Made by a program: the position numbers and the translations under genes. DNA of 64,000 nucleotides. Origin: Dasyornis broadbenti. Taxonomy: Eukaryota; Chordata; Aves; Passeriformes; Dasyornithidae. Positions 11,883 through 25,512 of the stretch are shown here, piece by piece; the stretch's first letter is position 1; the number at the start of each line of letters is the position of its first letter. The DNA lies in assembly GCA_013397935.1 (NCBI GenBank), contig VZRN01006638.1, positions 585,426-649,425 on the forward strand. The letters run 5' to 3'. Under the pieces are notes generated by a model. The model had not been told where the DNA came from. It worked only from the letters and a program-made list of their open reading frames with translations, and made no database searches.

Positions 11883-13516
11883 ACTCTCCTGGGATCCTCT
11901 TTCCAGGCACTAAGCAGTTTGGAATGCTGTCCACCTGACCTACCTTTAAGGAGCTGCGTGGCCAAGAGCATCGCACAGATCTCTGCTTGCAAAGAGGGGC
12001 AGCAGAGGCTGCCTCAGGCACAGATAAATCTGCACTGAGTTTCGGCAGCGTACAGGACCAGAAGGGTGGGCAGCAGAGCTCTCTCAGGCTGACAGAGACA
12101 GCCCATGCTGTCAGCAGGGTGATTCTGCATAGAGAGCAGAGGTCCAGCCCAGACCTGGCCAGGCCACACTGGGCTGCATCGTCTGCAAACTTAATGGTTC
12201 AAAAACCACTTGGAACACCTCTTAACTCTGCTGCAGGTTGCCTGGTGTCTATTTTGGCCCAATAAACCAGCACTTGGAACACTGTCGTGACATACAAACT
12301 CTCTCCTATTTTGCCAGCGCTATCAGCTTTTGCGATTTTATGACAAACCTCCTGATATTTACTGTTTTCCTTTTGTTTCCCTGAAGGTCCCATTTTTTAA
12401 TGTCCTGCTGTGCAAATAACTGAACTTTCATTTAGAGATAAAATGTAGTCTTCTGACATGGGGAAATATTTGAAAATTCAGTTCCACAGAGCATCAATCA
12501 AGTTACAACAAACAAACAAACAGACAAGCCACAAAAAACAAAACCCCTTGTATTATTTCAAATAATAAATAAAAGTGATTCTTGTTTTTTAGGTTGAGCT
12601 AGATCATGATACTGTTCCTCCCTCAGCAGTCTTGGATTTTGCTAGTGATATTTTTTCTGCTCTTTTGACCTTTATTTTTTTCTCTAACAATGACAGGAAA
12701 AAGAAAAAAAACAGCCACTTTTCCTTCAGTGACAGACCACAAATCCCGATGTAGCATTCCTTTCCAAAGTTAAATTCATCAGTTCTTCTCCCTTGAGATT
12801 TTTCTCGCAAGAGCCAAGGGCACAGACTTTCCCAGAGATGGACCTGGCCGCCCTTCACTTCCCTGCACTGCTCTTCTCCATGGCTCCTCCCTGTTTATCC
12901 CTCCTGCCCTTCTGTCCTCTGATGGTTCCAAGAGATGTTTCTGGCAGTTGCAGGAGGTTTGGTGCCCTGCAGTATGCAGGGACAGGATGAAAATAAAAAG
13001 ACCATCTGCTTTCTGCAGCTTTGGTCACTTAAGCAATGGTAAGCATCCCTCCCTCCTGGTTCATCGGAAAAGGAAAGCGTGGGAGCTGGAATGGGTGGGG
13101 GATGCTATTTCTGCCAGTGTTAGGTACTGAATGTGTGATCACCTACCAGGACATATGGCAATTACTTCTTGCAGCTCATAATATCTCACATGAATCTTTT
13201 CTCATCTAGAACCACTGATCTTTTGACTCCTTCCATCAAGGGAAATAAAGGCGAAGACCACGTAGCAGCTGCTCTCTTCAATCTCTATTCAAATGCTGAT
13301 TGTAACTAAGTCAGTTTGCCTTGTCAAAATGCTTTTGAGCACGGAAGAAGCTGCTGCCAATGTTTTCCTGGCAGCATCCGAGCCTTGCCCTACCTGTGCT
13401 GGGGATTTTAGTCTTCTGTCATGGTAACCTGAACAAAGGGAGCACCAGTTGGCAGAAAAACTTCTAAACTTCATTATTTTGGTTTGGTTTTTTTTTAACT
13501 TTAGTGGTATGGTTTG
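11883..13516. other. mostly unique DNA with a possible LINE relic and (CAAA)n
   Basis: At 12170-12260 a phrase CATCGTCTGCAAACTTAATG recalls the antisense of the LINE reverse-transcriptase 'KFADD' region, so an old CR1 relic on the minus strand is possible. A short (CAAA)n lies at 12507-12522. The minus-strand frame at 12199-12393 is explained at least in part by that relic. Other open frames are not supported. Confidence 0.35.
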
Positions 13517-13558
13517 CCCTTCCTTCCTTCCTTCCTTCCTTCCTTCCTTCCTTCCTTC
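13517..13558. repeat. (CCTT)n microsatellite
   Basis: About ten uninterrupted tetranucleotide units. Confidence 0.97.
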
Positions 13559-14280
13559 TAGATAAACCTCTCATTAAGCAGAAGTCTACCTGTTTTCAAC
13601 AAGCAGCCTGAAAGTTCATAATTTCACATGGGTATCATATCTCTTCCTTCTGTAATATCCCAAATTTAAAGGACTTTAAAACTGATGGAAAGGACCAAGG
13701 CTTTACTCCCTGTGGCACCTTTTGAAATGTTAATTCAAAAGGGACAAAAACTCTCAATAAGAAAAAAAGTGCCAAGCCCTTTGGGGATGACCTCCTGATT
13801 AAAGTTTGCTCTGATGACAGTTTTGCGTATTTTGTGATTGGATCTGATGCTGATAGATTTGGGATAGAGTGGAGTTTCTGATGAACAGGGCAGAAGTGAA
13901 ATTATTTCCTTCTTGCATTTGCAATTTAAATAAATCTCATCAGAATTAATTGTTTGTGGTACCAATACCTTTTTTCTAAGTCCTAACTGGATTAATGAAG
14001 GCTGCATCCCACCTCAGCTGCACACTTTCTTCAGCAGATGAGTCTCTATGAGAAAAAATTATTTGCAAACTTCATTGTTTGTACCAATGAAATGAGCCAA
14101 ATAGAGCTTTTCTCTAATATTTTTTTCTCTCTTTTCATCTTTGGAAATTTTGAAACTTTTATTCACATTTTTTTAGTGTTTTGTCACCTATTAAATGGAA
14201 TCCTACAACGAGCTTGGAGCATTCCCATCCCTTCTAACTGATGATTTAGCAGAAATAAAAATACAGGGTAATGAACCAAT
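13559..14280. other. single-copy noncoding DNA
   Basis: Unique AT-rich sequence. Open frames at 13735-14007 (minus) and 14038-14241 (plus) have no splice support. Confidence 0.4.
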
Positions 14281-14500
14281 GTCCCATTAATGACCAGCCA
14301 AGGCTGGCAGCTTCCATAAACAGTTTAATCTCATTGTTAAAAGCCATAGGTGTGCTGCTGTAATGTGAGCGATTGATGTGCTTTAGTGCACATCAGAGAA
14401 GGTTTGCTGGAAGAACGTTAATGGAAAGAGAACCAGGCTGTGAGCATTACAAGCTGAGTGGAGGCAAAAATAACTGCAAGGACAAAAAGCTATAGCTTTT
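14281..14500. promoter_or_regulatory. possible conserved noncoding element
   Basis: Complex, repeat-free AT-rich block with several TAAT cores (for example CCATTAATGACCAGCC) and a balanced composition typical of vertebrate developmental enhancers. It contains no open frame. The call is by texture only, because conservation cannot be seen from one sequence. Confidence 0.25.
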
Positions 14501-16883
14501 TACAGGAGTAACTGCACCTCAACAAATAATTCCTTTATTTTTCAGGTAGGTGCTGACTCTTTTTACGTTTCTTCCCAGTGCCTGCAGCCATGGCCCTTTA
14601 CACACCTTCTCCGCTGCCTGCTCCCTCCTCCACTTGTCTCAGCTTCCCTGTGTACCTCAACACAGATCTGCAACTGTTCCTGTCAGTGATTTCTCCTCTG
14701 AGGCTCCACTCTTTTGGAGCACCCCTCCGCTGTCTCTGCCTCATTGACTTATACTGGCTCATCAAATGTCCACTGAGAACAAGTTTCCGTTTCCTTGTCT
14801 AAATTACCTCACTGTTTCCTTCCACTCAGTGTTGATTTATCTCCATATTTAATTAATTGCATGTTTGGTTTTTGAGGTTCAGCTCTGCAGGATGCCACAT
14901 AAAATGAAGCCTTGTAGTAGGTTTACAGGTGGAAAAAGAAGGATGGTAAAAGCTTAGATTTTTGTTCCTGCAGAATTCCAGCTGCATTTTTGTGGAGCAA
15001 GTGCACACTTGTCCATCCTGTAGAAACTGGCAAAGAAGAGAACATAGCCCGGAAACTTTTTCTGGGAATTTTGCATGTTTCGTCTCACCAGATATAGACA
15101 CCCACATTTATCATAAGTGCTGTCACCCTGGCTGCCTCTGAATTGAGGCATTTTTAGAGCAGTATCCTTCCCATTCTGAAGCAAAACAAGTCAGATTAAG
15201 TTTCCCAAAAGTACTTTTTCTTTTTCCTCCATTTAACTATAAGAAAAGACCTAAGTGTTGTCTTACTCCAATTTGCACATCTGCCTTATAGAACTCCAGA
15301 CTTAAGTGTCCTACCTATGGTACCTTTTTGTGAACCATCCCCCTTTCCAGAGGGAAAAAAAATCATTAAGAGAAATAGAAAGAAATACAAGGAAGAGCTG
15401 TACTAAGGAGTTATTAAAATGAAAGCTGAGAAGCATCTGAGAGACTCACAGGCTGTACATGCTGAACCAAGCACAAGGGCAGTGACACTTTCACTGCAAA
15501 AGCTTTGTTTGCATAGCACATCAAGGGTAGTATCTGCCTAAGACCCACGTGGGAGGCACTCTGGACTGTGAATTTTGGCTCCTTGTTTTCATTTCTGAGA
15601 GATAATGAGGAAGAAAAGCTGCAACAAGATTTCATAAAAAAAGGCAAGAGGCCCATGTGGCCTGATTCATATTTTTAATACAGGGCATGCATACTGTTGT
15701 AGAACTCCTGATTAATTACATGTTTTCATCTAACTAGCAACAAAAGCTTCATGCTGGGGTGAAAAATAGGATGAACAATCTCATCAATAAAGCTGTGGAC
15801 AAATTTAGCACATGCAGTTAAAGTCAAATCTGCATTCCATCAAGCCCAGTGAAAGAAAAAACAACCCTCAAAGAAAACCTTTAAAGTTTTTGGTAGGCCT
15901 TAGTCTTTCCACCCCCTATTTAATTATGTTGCCCTCTGCCTAATCATGCCCTAGAGCTATTATCATTCTTAGAAATTTCTTCAGCCTTCGAAATGAGTCT
16001 GCCCATATTGAATTCCACTTTTTTATATCTTCCCCCAATATAATTCTGAATTAGGGCATAAAAGCTGCAGCCACAGATTCTCCTGGAGGATTTGACAGAA
16101 CATTGTGAAAGAATACTTGGTTTTGTCTTTATTGCACCACACATGAGTGCCTCCATCTCGTTAATGCAGGAAATGTGTTATCCGAGGGAGAGGAGCTTGG
16201 AAGCTTGGAACGTCAGTGCTGTGCTTTAGAGCCCCTTTTTTTTTTCATTTTATCTATTAGATGGCAAGGCAAATTAAATGTCTCATAATGATGAAATAAC
16301 AGATTCTCCAAATGTGTCCATTTGGCAAGAAAACTGCGTATTTTTGTCAGTGCACTAGTCTCAGTCCCACAAGGGGACCGACTGGCTTCCAAGCTGTAAT
16401 AAAGGAAGTGACAAGCTGGGTTAGTTGTTGCTGGGCTCTTTTTGTGCTGAAAGCATTTATTTGCTTGCTTTCACAAGGGATCTTTTCCTGAAAACTTTTC
16501 CATCTAGAAGCCTGCTCCATCTACAGTAGTGTTAGCTGAGGAAGAAGGCAAAGGAGCATCTGTGCTCTTTCCTGCCCCTCTTGCAAAACTGCTCTTATTT
16601 GAGTCAGTGCTTTTCCCGCCTCATGGCCTTGTTCTGTTTGCAGACTCCCCCACAGCTGAGCATTCTGCAACATCTAATCAGTGATTTTCTAACACTGCTA
16701 CTAATTGCTTGTGCCCATGCCAATACTTCTGGGCCTGGTAAACTCTTGAATCTGAAAACTTGTGTAATACCAGAGCGAGCTTCTAATTCCACATCCACAC
16801 ATTCCCTTCATCCCTTTCTTTCCTCCGAGATCACATTTTCCACTCCCATGTTTTAGGTTGCCTCTTAAAGCAGAAGTATGAAG
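14501..16883. other. single-copy noncoding DNA
   Basis: Unique sequence. A TTTATTTTTCAG acceptor near 14545 is followed immediately by GTAGGT, leaving no exon between. Frames on both strands at 14550-15184, 15414-15656 and 16581-16928 overlap each other and show no domain. Confidence 0.4.
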
Positions 16884-17031
16884 CCTGCCAGAGTTCAAGA
16901 AATGTTTGGACAACACTTTCAGGCACATATGGGGATTCTTGAGACTGTCCTGTGCAGAGAGACAACTTTGATTATCTTAGTGGGACCATCTCAACTCAGG
17001 ATGTTCTGTGTTTCTATGCTTCGATGCTTCT
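16884..17031 (+). mobile_element. CR1 LINE 3' fragment
   Basis: Sense-strand CR1 end. It contains CTGCCAGAGTTCAAGAAATG, TTGGACAACACTTTCAGGCA, a TGTCCTGTGCAGAGAGAC block and CTCAGGATGTTCTGTGTTTC, then ends in a degenerate copy of the terminal octamers. It is the same subfamily as the antisense copy at 34431 and the end at 31111. Confidence 0.9.
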
Positions 17032-19775
17032 GTATTTACAAGGCCCATCCACTGAAGAAGTAGGATGTGAAACTGCAGGAGAGGTCCTGGTGAGTCTTTC
17101 TCCCAATTAGGTACACCTATTTTTCTGAGGGGTCTAAGCTGAGGAAGTGAAATAAAAGGCATTATTTTGTCCTTTACTCTCTCTTCCCCACTCTATACAT
17201 TATTTTTTAACAGCAGCCATGTCATATCTTGGCTGGAAAAGGGCAGCAGCCTGTGACTAAAGGCCTGTGGCCCCACTAAACCCCATCTGCACCAGGATCT
17301 GTGAGTACCAGTGAGCACAACCAGGGGTTTAACAGACCTGCTTTCAGCAGCTGCTGTGTCCTGCAGGGACTGGGGTATCAAATCTGAACATCCTGCTCCT
17401 TATCACTGAGAAAATTAGGGCTGGCCTGCCCCATGAGTGTGCAGAAACCTGAGCAGCTCTGCAGGTGGAAATGCTGTGTATTGGCTGAATGCTCAGATCT
17501 TCAATAGCTTTGGCACCTCTGCACCTTTTTCCAATGCATGGCATAACTCAGCCCTTAATGAGAGGGAAGAAACATAGTTGAAGGACTAAGGAGGAATCTT
17601 AACAAAGTTTTTCAACCCTGCTTCTCTGACACAGGGGCTCCATGGCACCTGTAGGCTCTCAAGAACAAATATAACACTCTGAACATCATAAGGACCCAGC
17701 ACACCTAGCTCTGACTGGATTCAGAGAGAGATGCAGGTTTGTTTTGAAATTCGCAAAAGCAAAATATACCTGTTCTGGAACAAGAACACAGGCTCCCATT
17801 TCCCCCCACCTCAGGAGAGGAGAGCAGTGCGTTCAGGCTCTCTGTGATCAGACCTGTCACAGGAGGATGGAAATCTCTAATTAGAGAGACAGGAATGGGC
17901 TTGAACAAGGCATCACTCAGAAAAGGCACCATGAAAAGACAAAGGTCAAGGTGAGGTTTGAAGTTTGGTAAAAAAGAAGTAAAATATTCTAGTGTGCCCC
18001 TTTTCTTCTCAAAGTGTGCTTTTTTCCTCTCTTAAGTGCATCTGAAGATTATGTAGTAGAAAAACAGATCCAAGAATAACTGACACCCTTATCCTTAACA
18101 CTCTTGTACTATGTCAAATTCATTTGCACAATTTTTTCTGTGGTATCTAATAAATTATTTAAATATAAAATGTTAAATAAGCTGGGAGGTTTTTTTCCAC
18201 CTTTATGAAAAAAGGGCCCAGAAAATCTGCAAAGAACAACGAATGGTTTTATTTCTCCCCATTGCATTTTTTATGCTCTCTTGGGTAGATCCACTCCTGG
18301 CTTCCGTCAAAAAATTCAACACATTCTCACAATTATACTTTTAAATTAAAACAATTTTTATACTTTTATTTTGAATTTCAGTTTGCCTCATGATATAGAA
18401 GGTAACAAAAAAATACAGGAGAGAAGAATGGATGATGACAACAGGTTCAAAGTATTTGGTGAAACCTTAGCTGTATCCTGAGCTACTTAGACAGGCAAGG
18501 ATATACCTAGAAGATGGGTATGTACCGACTCCTTACTTTTTACATTATAAACTGCAGAATTCTGTTTTCTGGCTTTAGAATTCACAATCAATAGGTCCGA
18601 TGGATATAATTTAGAGCATAGGCTGGGCTGTTCCTACTCTTTATATGAGATACACATTGTATCTCTGTCCTGAAAACCAAAGTTATTAGACCTGATTTCA
18701 CTTGGATTAACTTGTCAAGGCAATTTTTGTTGTTCACTTTTCCGTAGATAACATCCAGTTTCATTTGATATGTATCTGATTAATGTCTATAAAGTTAGCT
18801 GAGTTCTGTTCTTCAGAAGATTTTAATTTAGATTAATTTGTTTCAATAGAATTGATAATTAACAGCTTGTGTGGAAAATGATACTTTATTTGTCCATAGG
18901 CAAGGAGAGAAGGTCCATCTCATGGAAAAAACTTTTAATAAATATGAAAAAACCACTGGAAAACATTTAGAATATGGTATTTCACTAAGAAACATCACTA
19001 CGGGTTTGGCTATTTAAACCAGGACATCTCTGTTTTATATAACTCCATTAGATTCTATAATGTCTTTATTAGATCAGTCTTTAATATTTACACAAAATCT
19101 CATTTTTAAAAATAGGACATAAATATTCAGAGGCTGCAGAAACTTGGTGAATGGAGTTAAACATTCAAGTTGCTTTGATCAAATGAAAAGGAAGTCCTTG
19201 CTTTTCTATCCTCTAAAAGGGTAGTAAAGTGGTTTGGAGCACTGGTGCATGTGAAATTTTTGCTAGTTTATAATGCACTTCCTTATTTACTGTGATGCCA
19301 ACATTTTAATTTTGGGAGAACTATCATCTTTTATGATGCTATTGACCATCATTTTTTCAAAACCTGGCCTTATAAATCCTGGTGAAGTTTTTATATAAAT
19401 CTATTTAGAAATTTTAATGACATATAAAGCTTCAATGATGAAAAAAACATTCCCTGCATTTAATATTACTGAACACAAGGATGCAACCATTAATCCATTC
19501 TCTTGAGCTGTCTTCTGCAACGCTCTTTTGAAAGAGGGGAAATAAAGTTATTTCTGTAACAGGGTACTGTTGACAGCCAGAATGAATCACAGTTACAGTC
19601 AGGTACCATGAGTCCGGAACCCTCCTCTTCCTCTCAATGCTTTTGTCTTCCAACTTACCTTGACTCACAGGCCATTTGCCATGGAGTTATCTGCATTTTA
19701 GGGTTAAATAACATATCAATTTAAAAACATTCCCAACCTGCATTATGGAGGTGGCAGTACTAAAACTCAAGTTGT
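17032..19775. other. single-copy noncoding DNA
   Basis: 17.1-17.9 kb is of average GC with scattered short frames. 18.0-19.7 kb is very AT-rich. No repeat family, RNA gene or exon is recognised. Confidence 0.4.
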
Positions 19776-19800
19776 GTATATATATATATCTAAGTATATA
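19776..19800. repeat. imperfect (TA)n
   Basis: Two short TA runs separated by CTAAG. Confidence 0.85.
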
Positions 19801-20117
19801 TAGACTCCATTCTTTCCCATCTGTACTGGGCACTAACTTTACTGAAATGTTGGCCCAACTGAGTATTAAACTCTCTAATTTTTCTGACTTCATCTTGTTA
19901 AGGTTCTCAATTACTGGCAACGATTTTTACTAATAAGGAAGTAAAATCACCTATGTTGTTGACTCAAACCTGAAAAAAGCTTTTAAAAGTATTTAGTTAG
20001 TTAAAAAATGGAATTTTTTTGACTAAGATTAAGTATGACATTTTAAGTAGATTAGGGGTTTTTCTGTTGTTTTGTTTCTTTGTGGTTTTTTTTGTTTGGT
20101 TTTGGTTTTTGGGCGGG
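19801..20117. other. AT-rich noncoding DNA grading into a T/G-rich tract
   Basis: No gene is seen. From 20056 the sequence becomes T/G-rich and leads into the pentanucleotide repeat. Confidence 0.5.
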
Positions 20118-20165
20118 TTGTTTTGTTTTGTTTTGTTTTGTTTTGTTTTGTTTTGTTTTGTTTTG
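20118..20165. repeat. (TTTTG)n microsatellite
   Basis: Nine perfect TTTTG units from 20121 to 20165, with looser T/G-rich flanks. Confidence 0.97.
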
Positions 20166-21429
20166 GGTTTTTAAAGAGAAAACATTAGGTCAAAGTATGC
20201 CTCCCTTGGTCACTGGTTTTATCATTCCAAAACCAAGCATGTACTTGCCATCTGAAGAATTTTCATTCCATGCGCAAGACCAGAAGATAAATTGGGATAA
20301 AACATAGGATAAGTTTATCCCTCATGGATCAGATTCTGATCCTTTACTTCTGCAGAGCCCTCCATCGTCTTTTAATCAAAATCAGCAAATTGTTTGCCAC
20401 ACAATTTTGTTTTTCAGAAGTGTGTTTATGAACACACACAGAAGATGTTAAAGACAAATGAATGTAAAGTTTTTCTCCCAGAGATATTTTTGAAAAGCAT
20501 CTAAGAAATTTGGAACTGGAAGTCCCACTTGCCCTTGTTAGAGCTTGTTTTTCTATTTCATGGAGGCTGGTTCTCTCCTGTGTATCTTTACAAGAGATTT
20601 TCATAAGTCTAATTATTCTTCGGGAAATGACAGATCCAGCATAAAGAATCTTGTGACGGTAGGGGAATATTTAATTTTGCCACACCAGTGATGTCAAGTG
20701 ATGTTGTTTCTTAATTTTTTCTGAGGATGAAGTGAGATGGAATTAAATGATGGCTACAAGGGAAGGGAGTGGAGGAATATTATGTGGAGGAAACATTTTG
20801 AAGAAGTGAGCTGGGAGGATGAGTGAGGTCTGTATCATGAGGAGGAGATAAGATGGAAGAGAGGGACTGGGCATGTCGAGATTTCTGATGATGGCTAAAC
20901 CTTACAGTACAGCAGTCATTAAGCAAGACTTCTTGTGCTATAGAAACCATATAAATGGTTTCCATTTATTTCCAACTACATGATGTTTTTTCCTTGAGCA
21001 TTATTCCAGCACAGATCACTGTGAGCTCTAATTAATAAGTAAACAGTATGTTCCTCCTATTCCTCCCAGGCTTATGGTAAAAGTATTACAGCAGAAGGCA
21101 TTTTTCCTAGTCTAAAACTTATGTTGCCACGTTAACTATGTTTAAGCATTGAAATATTGATTGAAGAGAGTTTTGAGTTAAGAGCAGGAAGTATATAATG
21201 GTGTGTTTAGAGAAAAGGCAGGTTTGATGAGCACATTTCAAGTATGACTCTACTGTGAAAATGTTGCAAAGTATTTAAATAATGAAACTGGAGCAAGAAT
21301 TTCAAGTTTATTTTCTCACATTCTCCCCATATCCCAAGGCAATACACATCTGCAGTTTCCTGCTCCCTAAAAATTACATCAACATTAAAAGGCAAATGTC
21401 TACTTAATATTTATACAAAGAAAGACACT
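20166..21429. other. single-copy noncoding DNA
   Basis: Unique sequence with short frames only. A purine-rich run lies at 20760-20870. Confidence 0.4.
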
Positions 21430-21610
21430 GATGGGTAACATTTCATCTGAAATGCTTTCTCGTTAGAGAAATTGCATTAGGAACATAATGCCTTGCAAGT
21501 CTATCTAGGCCAGAAGTCTAATCAAATTAACACCACTTCAGTGCTAATGAAGACTGGTAGTCATTCACCTTAATTAGCCATTCTGAATAAATATATTTTT
21601 AGCACCATGC
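21430..21610. promoter_or_regulatory. possible conserved noncoding element
   Basis: Repeat-free AT-rich block with CCTTAATTAGCC, a homeodomain-type TAATTA core, and further TAAT motifs. There is no open frame. It is called by texture only. Confidence 0.22.
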
Positions 21611-22190
21611 CATTTAGGTATCTCTGTTCCACGATCCTGTCCAACTTCTCATGACCTCAGTGGAGTTACAGAGGTGGAAGGAGCATTAGCAGAGGAAGAA
21701 GTTTTGATGTCCCCCTTTCACTCCCAACAGAAACCAGGTCACGTCCTTGGTGAGTGTGTTCCCAGTATAAAATGCAGATGATCACAGTCATAAGCTGCTA
21801 TATTTGAAACTCTGAAGGGGACTTGCAGATTGGGGTCTGCACATTCCCGGTGGGATCTGTAGCTGCTGGGAGTTGCAAATCCAGTTGTACAACAGCAAGA
21901 GAGAGGGTTGGGGAGTGTGCACAGGGATTGGACTCACCTTCTAGTCTCTTACTCATTTTGAATTTTCCTTTGGAAAGGGGAGGTTTGCTGAATGTTATGA
22001 AGCTGTCGATGCACAACGTCTATAAAAAGTGTGCATTGTTTTTTTCACAGCAAGCATGCCCAAGGGGGCTCCAGACCATGGTTGTTATAAGAATGTTTGA
22101 AAATTCAGCATATTTTAATCTTGGTGACATTTAGCTTTTGTTTTATTATATTAATTATATTTGGATTTTCTTTCTCCTATATTCACCAAA
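21611..22190. other. single-copy noncoding DNA
   Basis: A CACTCCCAACAG acceptor and a CTTG|GTGAGT donor lie only 19 bases apart near 21731-21755, too close for a convincing exon. The overlapping frames at 21798-22134 have no other support. Confidence 0.4.
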
Positions 22191-22267
22191 TGGTTTGGAT
22201 TGGAAGGGGCCTCAAAGTTCATCTGGTTCCAACCACCCTGCCACGGACAGGGAACCTTCCACTGTAA
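22191..22267 (-). mobile_element. CR1 LINE 3' fragment
   Basis: Antisense CR1: TGGTTTGGATTGGAAGGGGC, then a TTCATCTGGTTCCAACC block and CTGCCACGGACAGGGAACCT. The terminal octamers on the low-coordinate side are lost or eroded. About 77 bases are left. Confidence 0.9.
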
Positions 22268-24543
22268 GACAAGATATACCTCCAGCTCTTTTTGAATAAA
22301 GCACAAACCATGCAGGTTCATTGCAATCAATTACCAGGAGCATTTCAGTTTACTTAACAACTACAAGTTCATTTTAGCTGCAGAATTCAGTCTATACAAT
22401 GAAGATGAAATGAGGTGTTCAGTACTTGCTCAGATTCAAATGCAAATAAATCCCTTTAGCTTTACTAAGAACTTGACAGGCATTACATGGAGAAAATAGG
22501 TTTGAAACTGTTGGGGAAAGGTTTGTTTCACTTACATGGTTTTTCCTTGATCTGCTCACAATTTTTGAGACAGGAAGAAGATAGGCTGGGGATCTTCCTG
22601 TTTACATGTTCCAGAGGGAAACCCTTTCAAGTTGTCATTTAAAGCAAATACCCTTCTGAATATGGAATTTTATTATTTTTTTACAGATAGGGATTTGGCA
22701 TTATTATGAATTAATGTCACAAACCCAATCCCTCATTCTTCCTTCTTTACAGGGAATACTCATTATTTTGGATGAAAAATCTTTCAGCATTTGTAACTGA
22801 AAAGATGATTCTATAAATCCATTATTCACTGTCCTGTTTATATCATTCTGCACAGATGCAGTGATAATCATTAATGTAGGAATATCTTCAAATATATGGA
22901 CAAGATTTGACAAAATAAAAGAAAAAATATCATTATTTAATGATTTGGGTTCAGAAAAGGAGAAACTTCCTTTATAAATTTTGTATGGCAGTAAAGCAAA
23001 TTATGATTTTCCTTACCACAAACAAATCTTCCCATTGCAGTCTTTGGCAGTGACTGCAAGATATATGGATTCAGATTGCAGGTCCAACATGAATTTAGAC
23101 ACTAAAAATGACTCTTAAGGACACAGAAATGACTGAGGGATGGGATAGAGCTGGTAGGGGTGCTGCCATTTCTGTGCAAAATCTCAGAGTTTTTGACAAG
23201 AATATCTTCATTCCTTCCTCCCACAGTGATGAAGCAGCAGAGCAAATGGAGGAAGCTCTCCTGTCAGATCGGCTTTCAAATTAAGGAGAGAAAGAAATCA
23301 GTGTTTCATGTCATTACTCTGGGTGCTGCTGACTGCTCAGGCAATTGTCCTGGTTTGTCCCTGCTTTGATGCTGACTCATTCTTGCCCCTTGAGTCCATC
23401 ATTGCAGACATCTCAGGATTATTCAATTTCTTCAGACATGTCCATGACTAAAATTTGACTAAAATTTGCAGATAACTCATTGTCAGAGCTTTTACTCGAT
23501 GGTCCAGAAAAGAAGTTATTTTAAGTGATGCCTTGTGCCTCTAAAAATTGGGATCCTCAGTTATCTTATTGTATTTGTCCCATGGCTTTTGTTCCCAGAC
23601 ATTTGGGAATTGTCACACTGAAACCTAATGGCCTCCACTACATGTGAGTGCAAAAAGGTAAAAGATTCCAGGTAAAATGCATACCTTTACCCACAAATAT
23701 CTTTCTGTAACATTCCTAACATGCTGTGTGGTTTCTTTATTTTTGCAATTGTATTGTTTTGAGGAGAAAGCTTAATACCTATTTTTAGTTCCTACAAAGG
23801 GCACAGGGAAGAGAATCAGCCAATGTCTGCTTGAAAAGACTTGAGGATTTTTATACAGTGATAGTTTATGGGTAAAAAGTGAGTCAAAATTTGCAAAGAG
23901 AGGAAATATCATTTCTTAGACATTCGTATCGACAGCTGGAAAAATAGACAAGCTTTTGCTTTACTGGGACTTTGGTTCTAAAGCAGAACCAGAGAGCCTC
24001 AAGCTAAGCAGAGTTTGGAAACTGCTCTGGATATAACTTAATTATGTTAGCTGATTAGACAATTTCAAAGAAAAAGGCAGTCGGTATCTGAGCAGAGCAG
24101 GGTACTTAATCAGAACAGAAGTAATAACATTTGTAGCCCCTGTGGTTAGTAGAGATAGAAAGGCAGGTAATTATAGCACAAAAGCTAGTGACTAGCTGGA
24201 ATGAGATTTGAGGGAAATTACTGTGTGTCAGATCTCTGTGTCTCTATTGATACAATTATTTTTGACATCCAGTAGAGTGATGATTGTGTTTCTAGGCATA
24301 GTTCTGAAGATTGTTTCTAAGTCTTTCGTAAACAGGACTGAGAAATTATACACATAGCAAATATCTGGGGGTGACATGGTGTTCTTCACTGGATCAGTTG
24401 CCTTGACCAATTCCATGATGGTGCACAGCCACAGCTTGGATTCACCCATGGCATCTTCACGACTACCATGATGCCATGAATGAGGTATTTCTCATTTCGG
24501 GATTCATTGCTTGTTCATATGAGGTATTCAAGGCCTTTGTTCA
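22268..24543. other. AT-rich single-copy DNA
   Basis: A minus-strand acceptor/donor pair near 23017-23059 encloses only 43 bases open in all frames, so I do not call an exon. Nothing else is recognised. Confidence 0.4.
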
Positions 24544-24584
24544 TCATCTCAAAGGTCTTTTCCAACCCAGTTGATTCTGGGATA
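24544..24584 (+). mobile_element. CR1 LINE tail scrap
   Basis: ATCTCAAAGGTCTTTTCCAA followed by GATTCTGGGAT fits the very last bases of a sense-strand CR1 3' end. Only about 40 bases are recognisable. Confidence 0.5.
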
Positions 24585-25512
24585 AATATTTTGCATTGCG
24601 TTGTTTTTTAAAAAACAGTTTTCCAGAAAATGTGTCCACATCTGTCTCGAGCAAAATCAAAGAACATTTGATAGATAAAGAAGCAGTCCTTCCAGCTGTG
24701 AGTTCATAGCACAACTATTTTAAAATAAATCTTTGCTGTGTTCTGATTATTTCATATACATATGGATAGCACAGACAGAATCTGCAATTTTACAAGTTTT
24801 CTGCAACTAGCAAAACTTACAAAGCCTAGTTTCCTAAAATTTTTTGCATTGTGAAACTTTCTGCTGTTTAATAAGATTCAAGCATGTCCTGAGTATTTTC
24901 TGCTGTCCAAGGTCTTTGCATCTAAACTGTATGAAAAATTTATCTTGTATTGTGATCTTCCCTATGAAGAGTCACTGACAGAGTCATTCTATTAATGTTT
25001 TTTTCATGAAAATTCCAGAAGATTGATTTGCCTGAGGCTTTTGCTCCTCTGTCAAATTTGTGTGAAGTTGGTCCTGGAGTTCAATTAAGGTTAAAAATGT
25101 GGGACAAGCAGCCACACAAACACTGACAGCATGGCTGCCTTACTTTCTCCCTCTAAGAAAGCAAATTAACAATCAAACCACAAGATTTTATCTCTGCTTC
25201 AGAAAAAATGCCTCCAGATACAGGGGAGAATCTGACCTTGGTTAGCAGTGCTGGCAACTGAAGGAAAACTTGCTTCAGTTCTCACTGACACAGTGTGATA
25301 GATTGTAAAACAGGGATATCAGTAATCAAAAATGCATGCATGGGTTTGCTTTAGAACTTGCTGAGAGACAGAACCTGGATCTTAATTCAGTGCCCCTTGA
25401 GCAAAGGTGCAGAAATGGTTAGGACAGGGCAATGATGCCCTCCAAGTTTGAAGGGTAGGTGGGTGGTTTCACTTGCACAGAGGAAGGTGCAGATTTGATG
25501 CCAGAAAAACAC
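24585..25512. other. single-copy noncoding DNA
   Basis: Unique AT-rich sequence with no open frame longer than about 60 codons and no repeat. Confidence 0.45.
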
